Both the position numbers and the translations under genes were made by a program. Below, in pieces: positions 12,571 to 22,825 of a DNA stretch of 64,000 nt. The notes beneath the pieces are model-generated. The model was not told where the DNA came from. It saw only the letters and a program-made list of their open reading frames with translations, and searched no databases. Position 1 is the stretch's first letter, and every line of letters starts with the position of its first letter. This stretch comes from Rhabdornis inornatus (lineage: Eukaryota; Chordata; Aves; Passeriformes; Rhabdornithidae), in NCBI GenBank assembly GCA_013397075.1, contig VWZS01003477.1, forward strand, positions 1,302,001-1,366,000. Reading direction: 5' to 3'.

Positions 12571-12852
12571 TTTTCTATCTGTCTGTTCACAGTCCAGCGA
12601 TTTTGGGAAACAGACTCTCCTTTCATATTCCCACAATACCTAGCACAGTGGACCTTAGAATCAGGTGCAGTCTTGCATGTCTACCTTAATGCAAACAACC
12701 ATTGTTTATAGCACATTTTTATCTATGTTGTGATTTAGGATGGATTTGGGACATTTTGCAACCTTTTCTACATTGCACGTCTACAGCAATGAGCTAATGT
12801 GGGAAAAACATGTCAGCAAAGCATGGAGAACAGACTCAAAAATGCCTCCTAC

Positions 12853-13019
12853 CTGCACAGGTGTCTCCAGAGTGTAGATATGTTCCCCACGCACGTTGTA
12901 GAACTTGACAAGTGCGCTTTTCAGCAGGGAACCATTGCTGAGGTCAAGCAGCTGGTTCTGCTTCTCCATGCCTGCTACTGCAAGCAGATCTCCTTGTGTG
13001 CACCACTGCACCACCACAT
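12853..13019 (-). CDS. TULP4: TULP4 internal coding exon, WD40 repeat (fifth in window)
   Basis: This 167-base exon is read as two bases plus 55 codons, beginning (D)VVVQWCTQGDLLAVAGMEKQ and ending HIYTLETPVQ, about residues 287-342. WCTQGDLLAVAG and LVKFYNVRGEHIYTL are typical WD strands. The acceptor is GATTTCAG|ATGTGG (phase 1) and the donor GTGCAG|GTAGGA (phase 0). The middle of the exon (EKQNQLLDLSNGSLLKSA) differs at several positions from the mammalian version as I recall it. This suggests a surface loop that tolerates change, while the flanking strands are conserved. The reading frame also extends upstream into the intron to a methionine at 13122, which is a by-product of an open intron end rather than an alternative start. 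Confidence 0.95.
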
Positions 13020-13615
13020 CTGAAATCACAAAGATGGTCTGCAATAACCACTGACTAGGAACAACAGGAACAGCATTTCCAGATGCTGCAAAGTCACTGG
13101 AACAGATAAAACATGCTCTCAAAAGTTACTTAAGTACTTAGAAACCGACATCCTTTGATTGAGATAGTAGAAAATATGCCACGGATGCACTTTTGAGAAT
13201 GACTCTTTATTTTGTAAATTGAAAAAAAAAGTGTAAAAAACAATCTTTTCCTCTCTATGGTGAGTCTAGAATGTAATCAGTAGCTGCTCCTAAACATCTA
13301 AGGACAAAAATTTACTAGAGATGTTGAAACTGATGTGAAAAATCCTACATACAGTTTTGGGGCAAATAAGAGGAAGCAAGTTAATATGCCAATAAATAAT
13401 CTTACTAAAAAGAGTGTTTGTCTGGAAGGGCCTATAGTGGTAAAATGAGGACTATCTGGCAATGCTTCATGTTCTCACTGGCTGTCAATATAACTTTTAG
13501 CGTAACTCAAACTAGAGGTACAATAGTATAATATGAAACTAAAAGTACTTGGATTTTGTCCATAAATACAGATGGCCTTCATATCATATGTTTTCATTTG
13601 CCACCATCATACAAA

Positions 13616-14022
13616 GATGATGAGGGCTCTGGAGAATCTCTCTTACAAGGAGAGATGGAGGGAGCTGGACTTGTTTGGTCTAGAGCAGCCTGATAGTGGA
13701 TTTCGTTATTATCTCAGAGGTTTGTGCTGAGAAATTGGTGCCAGACTCTTTTCAGTGGTGCCCAGTGATAGGATGGGGAACAATGGCCATAAACCAAAGC
13801 ACAAGAAGTTTCACCTCAACATGAGGAAGAACTTCTTTACACTGAGGGCAGCAGAGCACTGGAAGAAGCTGCCCAGGGAGGTTGAGGAGTCTCCCTCTCT
13901 GGAGACGTTCAAAACCCACCAAGTCCCTGTGTAACCTGTTCTAGAGGACCCTGCCTTGGCAGGGGGGTTGGACTGGCTGATCCCCAGATGTCCCTTCCAA
14001 CCCTACTGATTCTATGATTCTG
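13616..14022 (+). mobile_element. CR1 LINE fragment, 3' end
   Basis: This fragment is about 407 bases in plus orientation, antisense to TULP4. Diagnostic stretches are GAGATGGAGGGAGCTGGACT near the left side, GGAAGAACTTCTTTACACTG and GAAGAAGCTGCCCAGGGAGG in the middle, and TCCCTTCCAACCCTACTGAT running into the terminal ATTCTATGATTCTG. That terminal repeat is the signature of avian and reptilian chicken-repeat-1 elements. The copy is 5'-truncated, as is usual for CR1, and has no coding capacity; part of the 3' UTR appears deleted or rearranged around 13690-13740. It is the best-preserved CR1 copy in the window and the main basis for calling the genome avian. Confidence 0.93.
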
Positions 14023-15507
14023 ACTTGTGAAAATCTACTCAGCTGCTTAGCAGGGCTTTGCTGGAATCCTACAGGGATCACTCAGAGTCTCATATACACG
14101 GATATGAATATACATATCAGTTACTTCTCTTACAGGCACCTCATGATAAGGGACGCCCACAGCTTAGTTTGGGGATGCTTATTGCAAACTCTTCCATCTT
14201 CTAGTTCTTTGTAACACTTCTAAAGTAACTCTAAAACAGTATTTTGCATTTCTGCTCATGTTTCAAAGGCAGACTTGCATGTTCAAGGAATACCAAGCAA
14301 GTCTTTAAATCTTTTTACTCTTAAACCAGAGGTGAAAGGTATCTATTTTGTGCTGAGACAAAATGAAGGTAAAGACAAAACTTTTGTGCTCTGGGATGTT
14401 CAATCTGCCAAGAACCTTTTGAAGACACTTGTGGGCGAGAAGCTGTCTTCAAATGAAGAAGCAGGAGAGAAATGAGAGTTGGCAGGAAGGATCTCAAAAT
14501 TGTTTCAAGTTGTCAACTTGTCATTTTCAGGGACTTTTATGTGCAATTTTAAATGGTCTTATATTATTTCAACTTTCTGATATTTCTCATGGGAATTATG
14601 CTTCTGTACATATCAGAGGGAAGCTGCATGTTCCTCAAGGTAATTCTTCCACAGCTAGGCATTGTATGCCTCTTGTTTTCTCTTAGTTTTCAGCCCTCTA
14701 AGTAACGTACAATGGGATTTAATTCATGTTTCTCAGAGAGGAAAAAGATAGGCAGGTTAGAAATAAACAAGGCAAGCTGATCAGCTCCACTTTTGATAAC
14801 TGGATAACTATGGAACTACCATAATGAAAACACTGTCTGCTTTGGATACATATCTTCAGGTAAAACTTTCAGCTGATCCCCATGACAAGAGGAAGAGGAG
14901 TAATTACTTTGTCCAGCAGTTCTCTCTCTCTCAAAGTCCTAGAATTAGACTGCTGCAAGGCAGCAAAGGAGCTGCAGCATCCCCCCAGCAGAGTGTGGCT
15001 CTACTGATAACACTTGCACTGCCAACAGGATCTTCAATGACTATTGAACCTTTACACAAAATAACTGAGAAACAGGTTCTCAGCACTAGCACAGAGATTA
15101 AAAATCAAATGGAGATTTCACCTAGGGTAATGGTCTAGTGAATCAGTCACCCCTCAAAACTATTTTCCAGCCACCACAGGCATGTATATTAGCAAATCTT
15201 GAACACAGAGCACTGTAAATGTGCAACAGCTCTGCAGGCAGTAATTGTGGCTAACTAGTACAATTAGTAGATGTAGCTGAGCAGTTCTGCAGGTAGCAGT
15301 GCACTGAGAATCAGAGTTAAAAAGCACCAAGAAAAATAAAGGATACACCTGAACAGTTCAAGACCTCCTCTAGGACTGACAAAACTACCAGGACTGTTCA
15401 AGCTGGATGAAAAGAACTTTTATTTGGGTAATCAAATTATCAAGGCTTTTCCTCGTCAATTTAACATAAATAGCCCCAGTAAAATGATGGCTCTGCAAAA
15501 CTAGTAG

Positions 15508-15543
15508 AAAATATATATTCTCTATATATTAAAATATATATTG
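15508..15543. repeat. AT-rich simple sequence
   Basis: Alternating A/T sequence with AAATATATATT occurring twice around TCTCTATATATT. This is low-complexity DNA with no further role visible. Confidence 0.7.
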
Positions 15544-17123
15544 TTATTGCTTGAAATAATTTCATAGTTGTCTACTTTAAAAATACATAGACTGGCCTAC
15601 AGCAGCCTATAAAGGCAAGGATATCTGCTGTATATAGTACTTTGAGATTTTAAACACAAACACATGAACAAGACTTGTAGACAATATTGAAGACCATACT
15701 TGGTGGTCTTGCACATTCTTGCCTGTGATAAATCCAGTAAAATTTAGAGTCACTTGAAAAAAAATATGAAGACACAGGAAGCATGAACATCTATATATAA
15801 ATCAGGCATAAAATACTTTCCACTGCACAGTGCTTAAAAAAAACAGACAGTGATATCCCAATCATCTTTTTCTGTCACACACACATTCCCAATCCAGTAA
15901 GATGCTGCGTGCTTTTTGTCTACTGATGAAAAAAATGTAGTCCAGTTTATAACTAATAAAAATATTCCTACCCTATCTAGCACATCAGTATCTTGCTACA
16001 GGAGGGTGACATACTTAAGGGATCTTTTTGCTCTAATGAAAGTCAATAGGGAAAGAGAAACAGGACAGACATCCTCAGCAAGATAGAGCCCTGCAACTCT
16101 AAACAGAGAATAAGATGGGGTTTGTTCCTCCTACTGTTCCCAGTTGAAAGCTAGACTAGATGACGACTCAAGACTGCTCAGTACCCTAATTGCTCTAATA
16201 TTGTAGAAATGCTGATTAGACCCATCGGTGATTATCACAACAGCTTCTTTAAGTTGGCTCCAGTTTTCCACACTCTTGGTATCCTTTCAGCTGATGAAGT
16301 TTTCTGGATTGTAGGGTTGTCTCACGATGCTGCATTTTGCCACTCACACATTTCTTGCGTTGGCACAGATGGAAAAAGAAACGTCAAAGGTGATGTTTTT
16401 ACCTCCTAAGAATACTGTACATAACAGATCACCCAAAAACTGTGGGGCTGGTGTTAGGGCAACTTTTCACCAAAAACATCCCACTATTTCAGAACAGCTA
16501 AGAGTTTGCTCCAACAGCCTAATTCTCTTTTCATCTAATTTAAAACTAATTTACCTGTGGACATGAAAAAGCTTCAGTGGAACCTGTATTTAAGTATGTG
16601 CCCATGTGCTGTATTGAATTAAAGTGTCTCTGCAGGCAAAGCACAGTAAATCGCACTGAGAGTGCTGGCAAAGTAAAGGACATTTTTAATAGGGAAGAAC
16701 AGTAAAAATTTCAATGTGAGTTAAAGATTTTACATGGAATACTGATTGTACAAACATTCATGCACATCGCTTAGCAAAATGTATAGTAATTAATCACTGG
16801 AACTTTTCTTCTCTCAGAATAACTTGCCTCTTGACTATTAATAATTCTAGCAAGTTTTCAATAATTGTGAGAACCAAAGCAGCATTGCAATTTATATCAG
16901 GTTACCAAAAGCATGGAAGACCTTGTGAATCAGACACGCAAAGAAAGTGTTACGTAGCACAGACATTCACACAAAGAACTATAATCATATTAATGCATTC
17001 TGCTGGAAAACTGCAAAACAGATCAATTGCCCTAGAGAACTGCCACAAAAACACGATCTCAAAAACATCATGAAACATTTTTTTCAAACACAAAAATTCC
17101 ATCAGCCAAAACCTGCTCTTCCT

Positions 17124-17143
17124 CCAGCAGGTGTCACTGCTGG
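17124..17143. repeat. Near-palindrome CCAGCAG...CTGCTGG with CTCF-like core
   Basis: CCAGCAG (17124-17130) and CTGCTGG (17137-17143) are complementary around GTGTCA. The plus-strand CCAGCAGGTGTCACT resembles the CTCF core consensus with one clear mismatch at a strongly constrained G. Binding is not demonstrated. Confidence 0.5.
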
Positions 17144-17275
17144 AAACGGCAATAACAGCACCGAGGGCTCCTGGGTTAAGGAGCAAGAACCACAAAAATA
17201 TAACCTATGCACACATCATCAAAAATACAAGAAGAACAGGGCAGAGGAGAGGGACAAATGGCTTCCTTTTTGTAC

Positions 17276-17410
17276 CTTTCAACCCTGAGCGGATGATAGT
17301 AGGAGACAAGTCATCATAATTGTTCATTAGACTGATGTCTCCTGACGTGAAGCTGACAGTAAGTAGTGGCTTGGTGTTCTGCACCGGCACAGGATACGCA
17401 GCTGGTCCAT
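17276..17410 (-). CDS. TULP4: TULP4 internal coding exon, WD40 region (fourth in window)
   Basis: This 135-base exon is read as two bases, 44 codons and one base. It begins (D)GPAAYPVPVQNTKPLLTVSF and ends SPTIIRSGLK, about residues 242-286. LLTVSFTSGDISLMNNYDD forms a propeller strand pair with a degenerate blade motif. The acceptor is TTTTGCAG|ATGG and the donor AAAG|GTACAA, phase 1 on both sides, so the exon could be skipped without a frameshift. The intron upstream remains open in the same frame for 17 codons back to a methionine at 17462, but the family sequence supports the splice junction as the true exon start. The sequence is strongly conserved compared with my memory of the mammalian protein, and no damage is visible. 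Confidence 0.95.
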
Positions 17411-19910
17411 CTGCAAAACAAGGCTCTGAGTGAGCAAAAGGTAAACAACCAAAAATAATCACATCCAGGCAGAAACACGCTGTACTTCAGCCTACCACCA
17501 TTAGAAGTTGTTCCAAGCCTCTCTACCTGCTTATTTCTGCAACATCCGCGGACACAAGCAAAGCAGGTTTAGCTAGTTAAGCTTCTCTGTTTCTGTGAAA
17601 CCTTAGTGCTTTTACTTTGTCATTTTTTACTGCAGCATATCCACAGTGATTAATGCATACACTATTATGTTACATAGTGGTGTTTTTCAGTCTTTCACTA
17701 TTCTCAACTCCCCAAAGTGACAAAAAAATTGAAAACCAGTGCCTTAGAAGGCTTTCTCAGAATCCCAGTTGAAAACCAGCATGATGAACAATACTATGAT
17801 GTTAAAAACTATTTGTTCTATACAGTTTTTGCTTGGGCAGGTGCCAGGGACTCCTCTTGAAGTCACACAGAGACATTTTAAGAACTTCTAAGAGAACATA
17901 CTGACCTTTCACAAATTACTGCATTCTAAATGTCTAGGCAGCAGCATGAAAAGATACCTGCCATTCTGCATAACAGGATCCAATGCACCCAAAGGTAGAG
18001 GTGAGCCCAAATGGAACACTTGGCTTTAAAAACAATTTCTGCAAAGTCTCTGGTCCTCTGAGCTTGTTTTTCAGCGGTTCACTAAAATTCCTTTGTTCAA
18101 ATACTTCATGACCAATATTGCCATCTATAGCTTTTGCTGTTTAACTTCTCCTATTTACAATTTCTGAGAGGAGATGCCACTGCTCCCTGATTAAGTGCCT
18201 CTCAAGGCCCAGTCAACATCTTTCCAGTCAACAAAAAAGGCAGAACCAGCTGAGAGCAGGACTGCTTCCTGAACTTGTAAAAAAGCTGATGAGAAAGCAT
18301 TTGGGAGAAAGATGTCTAGTAACTAGCACCTCCGTGTGTATATAATTTAGTAAGAAAATCCCAACAAACTTCTAGTCCTTCCTACACATATGTGTGAGTC
18401 AAAGGCTTGTCACCTTTGAGAGGTTTATGCTGCATCTGCTCTAAAGAAAACACATCATGTTTGGGTAATCATTAAAATAGGCTTGTAGGCTTGTAATGAG
18501 GCCACCCACCCCCTGACTGACTCAGAAAAAGCAAACACATTTGGATCATTTAAGTTCTCATCTGTGTACTCTGCAATTTCACCATCCTCCAACTGGAACC
18601 TCAGCATTTTTAAAAAAACACAACAAAAACCCAGGAAAAGTACAATTTATTGTTGTTGTCTGTCTTGCTTTAGGAGCTTGCTAGGTTGGAGTTTGTTTCT
18701 TTCCTTCTAAGGTAAGAAATCTTACCCAGTACCAGAAGTGAGGCATGAAAGCCAAAGCAAAATTCAGTTTTAAAATATGCTAACATTTTACCAGGTGATC
18801 AGATTATCTTCTTTCAATATTTGTTAAACATATAAGCTTATTATATAGACACATATAGTGGAAAAGGTAGATTTTTTAATCTGAATCTAAACTACAGTTA
18901 AAATTGCAAAAGTCCTCAATTGAGAGGTTCAGATCCAAGATGCAAATTGAGAATTATTTTTGAATAATTGTTATGTATTTTAAATGTTCACTGTGCAATC
19001 ACTGTTACATAAACTTAGTTCTTAATTTAGTTCAGGCTTTATACACTGGAACAGAGGAACATCTTACCTAGAGCTTAGGAACTGATCAATCACATCAACA
19101 GGAAGTATTATCATTACCTGAATGAGAAGGGTGGGAATGACTGTGCATGGACACCTAGGCCTCTTATGTCTTTGGTACTGACGATGTCCAAAGACTATAA
19201 AACCAAAATATTTCACCAAACAAGTTGTATTGAGACTTAAGGAGAGGGAAGGATTTATTCCTGACTCTCAAACCGGCAATGTGCTCTGAAGCATATGAAT
19301 TAGTAACTCCAGCCATCTCCAGTCACCGGGCTTCCACCTTGTGTAATTGCAGGAAATATCTTCATTTCTGAGCCTTCTGAGGTATTTATGGAACTATTTA
19401 TGTAAGGCCTATGAAGGATGGAACTGACATGAGCATTACAGAAATCCTATGAAACAGAGATAGAACTAAATATATAGTACTTTACCCCACATCTAGTACT
19501 GCTGTCTTTTCACATGAATCTATATAATAGTGCATTAATTTCTGTGGCTGCACTCCGACTACCTCCATATACACAAACCACTGCAATACCTCATATCTGC
19601 TTATCAGCGAAAGCATGTCCCTGTCTACTGTTTTTCACTCACCCTCACTGAAAACTTATCGAGCTTTGTGTTGTTATCTCATTTGTGTAAACGGGGCAGA
19701 GCAGCACAGGTGAGGTATGACCTGCAGCAAGGCTGGTGCCAGAGCTGGGAACAAACCCACTCTCCCACACCAGCTCTCTGCTCCACGGGAGCTTGAAACT
19801 GTGGCCTTGAAACCCTGCTGTTTTTGCAGGGCATGACAACGCCCTGGCATCTGAGATGTCTTCATGAGCATGTGCAAAGCTGAAACAGAAGGATGTGCAC
19901 AAAACCCTAC
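17411..19910 (-). other. TULP4: TULP4 intron (2.5 kb)
   Basis: This phase 1 intron runs from donor GTAGGG to acceptor TTTTGCAG. I see no mobile element, RNA gene or notable repeat in it. The exon-proximal part at about 19690-19900 is richer in G+C than the rest and stays open in the exon's frame, but it has no similarity that I recognise. Confidence 0.85.
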
Positions 19911-20091
19911 CTTGTGGTGGGGAATAGTCGTCGGAGTCCGTGTCGCTCTCGCTGCTGTCCTCCACCAGGAAGCTGGGGTAGTTCCAGGACATGTTGAGGA
20001 TGCCATCTGACTCATGAAGGAGCACATGGGCCAGCATTCGGCCATGGCAGTCCATGACAATAACCTGTCCATCAGCAGTGCCAAACAGTAC
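19911..20091 (-). CDS. TULP4: TULP4 internal coding exon, WD40 blade and acidic Ser/Asp loop (third in window)
   Basis: This 181-base exon encodes 60 codons plus one base, beginning VLFGTADGQVIVMDCHGRML and ending DSDDYSPPQ, about residues 182-241. VLFGTADGQVIVMD completes a WD blade and GILNMSWN opens the next. The segment EDSSESDTDSDDYSPPQ is an acidic, serine-rich loop projecting from the propeller, with possible casein-kinase-2 style sites; that functional reading is inference. The acceptor is TTTCAG and the donor is CAAG|GTAGGG, leaving phase 1. The next exon supplies AT, making aspartate. Translation runs on openly into the intron for about 88 codons past the donor, so retention would give a long novel C-terminal tail before a stop near 19645. 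Confidence 0.96.
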
Positions 20092-20633
20092 CTGAAAATA
20101 ACACAACAACCCTCAGTCCCACCAAATGTCAGCCACAGGGTCCTCCTTCAAATGCATCTTGTAATTAACTGGCTACACTGGAAATTAATTGAAAGCAAAG
20201 CAGTCATGGACATGAAAGGGTGCCAGAATAGGACAGTGCAATCAAAGATGAACATGAAGAATGAAGTTAAAGCAGCAGAGTCTACAGGTAAGTTTGTAAC
20301 ATCTGTGAGCAAGTAGTTTCATGATGGATGCTCTTCACTCACTTTAATGTGAGACATTAGACTTTATTTGAACTTGATCATTACCGCAATTAAAGTGAGC
20401 TGGCAGAAAGGCTACCACAGATACTTTAGTATTCTTGGATAATACAAAAGCTCCTAAACCTGGTGGCAGAAACCAAGATGTGCATCAGTTGTAACAATAT
20501 CAAAAGAAAAGACACAGCTGACAAAAGTGAGGTCCTAGCAGAGATTTCAAACGGCTTGTGAGAAATAGAAAGCTGAATAGAGAAGGACAGGTTATTCAGT
20601 TGATGAGCTAGAGAATGTAGGAGAATGCCCTCC

Positions 20634-20645
20634 AAAAAAAAAAAA
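20634..20645. repeat. A12 homopolymer
   Basis: A run of twelve A residues. No retrotransposon body was recognised immediately upstream, so it is listed as a simple repeat only. Confidence 0.8.
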
Positions 20646-22815
20646 GAGGCAAAAGTGGTATGAGTAGCCAGCTGGAAGCAGATTATCATAGGCCAAGGGG
20701 AAGACAATGTGCTGCACATCCAAGAAGAGATGAGAAGAGCTTCCACCCACCATTTGAAACACAAAATGGATAATTCAAGGTTTTTCTTGCCCTTAAACAA
20801 CTCTATGGCAAATCATACAGACTGAAGTGAGACTGACTGGAACCTGCAATTTCTTTTTAAATAAATTCTTCTTGAGGATTAAACAAAATTAAGATCCTGC
20901 ACATCTGATGAATTTTAGGAAAAATTCAGGAAATAAGGACTAATAAATCCTAAAGCAATAAATGCATTAGCCAAGGCTGTTGCTGCTATCATGTAATTCT
21001 GTATGAGGCAAATGCACTTTAAAGCAAGTTTAAAAGCACCCATCAACTTGAAAACTAGCCAGCATTAAAAATGAAGCTAAAAGGAAGGTCAAATCTTACA
21101 CTTGCTCTTCAATCTACCACCTATTTCCAGGACTTGTAAATTTAAGGTTCTAACAATTATATGCCCAGATCAGAAATTCACCTAGCCTTGTATCTTACCT
21201 TTAAAAGTGGTCAAGTGTTTGGAGAAGAGTAAAAGATCAGGATGCACTGAGCAGGCATCTCCCCTGCACACTCCTGTAGCTTTCAACAAAAAAAAACCCC
21301 AATCCCTCTTCTCTGATAATTGATAATTTCATTTGGCAACCTTTAGCTCTTTACACTGAAAGAAACACAAATAATTGTTCCCTACTTACGTCCTTAACAT
21401 TGGTCACAATTTTACAGACCTCTATTATCTAATGCCTCTAGTCATCTCTTTCCCAAGCTGAAGAATCATAGCCTACTTAGGATCTCCATGTACAGTTGTT
21501 GTTCAAAGCCTGCAATCGCCCTCAGTGACTTCTGCTGTCAGAGGTCTTCTTTTCTGTCTTCCTACTGAGAGGCTGTGTCAGACTTGCAGCATTCAATGTG
21601 TGTATTGTATCAGACTTATGCAATAGCAGTCTCTTAGGAAGGAATTGTCATTATTGCACTTTTGAAAGTTTCAGAAAGGAAGTGTGGCTTCTTAAATTTT
21701 AGTCAAAAAAAACACCAACCAAATCTTAAGAAAAACAATGGAGTTGTTTCTCATTATCAAAAATATTGAACAGATCAGTATCTGGCTGCCTTAACCGTAA
21801 TCATTACACATTACAAATATTTTTGCGTTAAATAGTTGCTGGGTTAAAACAGCAGCTGAAGTTTGCTACAAGCCTCAGAATACTATTCTTAGATGTAACA
21901 GCAAGAACTCAACCTTTGTCCATCTCACACTATCCTCCCTTGTGATCCCTTATTCTTCTTCCACTTGTATCATCACATCTCCTTTCACACTGTTCATGAT
22001 TTCCACTATTTTTACATGCATGATCACTGCACATCCACTTTCACCATTCCCTTTCAAAACACAGTCACTCTCTTTCTGATCTCAAAAAATCAAACTTACA
22101 AAGGCAAAATCCTACCATTTGTCACTGCTAGCTTCTCACACCACTCTCAGTCTACTATAGATTAGTTTTTAACTAGTCTCCTAAAAGTTCTGTAACTGCA
22201 AATACCCAGACAGAGGAGATGAACCTCTATTGAAAATAGCAGTACAAGAGTTTGTCTCCTAAAACCCTGCAGAAACATTTTATAATCGGGTAGGGAAAAA
22301 ATCTTTGGATTCATCACTTAACAGTTCAGTGTCATCTCAATCTAAAGCTGATTCTTTTGAGTAGCACTGCCCCCAAATAATTCAAAATTACGAAGTACTC
22401 AGTAATTTCCAATTCGGAACAGCTGCATGTCAGCATCTTAATTCTAGCACTGAACTTGAGAGAGCTCTTTAGCAACCTAGAAATATCAGAGGGCACACTT
22501 CATCTCTTCAGCCAGGCTGTAGGTTTCAAGGAGCAGCTTTAAGTTTCAGGGTTATTGTAGCAATACAACCTTTAAGATGAAAGCATTTATCAGCCTGATA
22601 GTCCTGCTGGCTGAACTCCTGCTGAAGCTGTAAAAATGTCTAATGGTGTTATCATCCATAACATTACTCAGGTTATAAATGCCACACTCAAGCTACTTAT
22701 GTCAGATGAATAAAACTCTCTTGACCTTCAGACGAAAGGTTGAACCACAGGATATCCCTAAAGGATCTAGCAGAGAAATTAAGAAGTTACATTTCAGAGA
22801 CTTAATTTTTTTTGC

Positions 22816-22825
22816 GGGGGGGGGG
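22816..22825. repeat. G10 homopolymer
   Basis: Ten consecutive G residues on the plus strand, following a T-rich run. On the TULP4 transcript this is a C10 run. Confidence 0.85.

Larger units (their letters stand above)
4026..12852 (-). other. TULP4: TULP4 intron (8.8 kb)
   Basis: This phase 0 intron runs from donor GTAGGA to acceptor TTCATGCAG. Recognised contents are an imperfect 49-base-period duplication at 6163-6252, a small (CA)n run at 6592-6605, three copies of AGATAATATTG at 9270-9321, the window's only ambiguous base at 10677 after a poly-T run, and a MIR-like SINE relic at 12451-12570. A pyrimidine-rich stretch lies at about 4740-4930. Open frames here are short and unrelated to known families as far as I can tell; I see no other gene. 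Confidence 0.85.
13020..17275 (-). other. TULP4: TULP4 intron (4.3 kb) with a CR1 LINE
   Basis: This phase 1 intron holds a CR1 3' fragment at 13616-14022 inserted antisense to TULP4. It also contains an AT-dinucleotide-rich patch at about 15508-15543, where AAATATATATT recurs, and a 20-base near-palindrome at 17124-17143 resembling a CTCF core. Open frames near 14275-15138 are short, do not overlap any recognisable family and are treated as chance. Nothing else was recognised. Confidence 0.85.

Noticed and set aside
12781..13122. Methionine upstream of the fifth exon suggesting an alternative start at 13122
   Set aside because: The extra residues are translated intron ahead of a good acceptor (TTTCAG|ATG); family sequence joins the exon to the preceding one.
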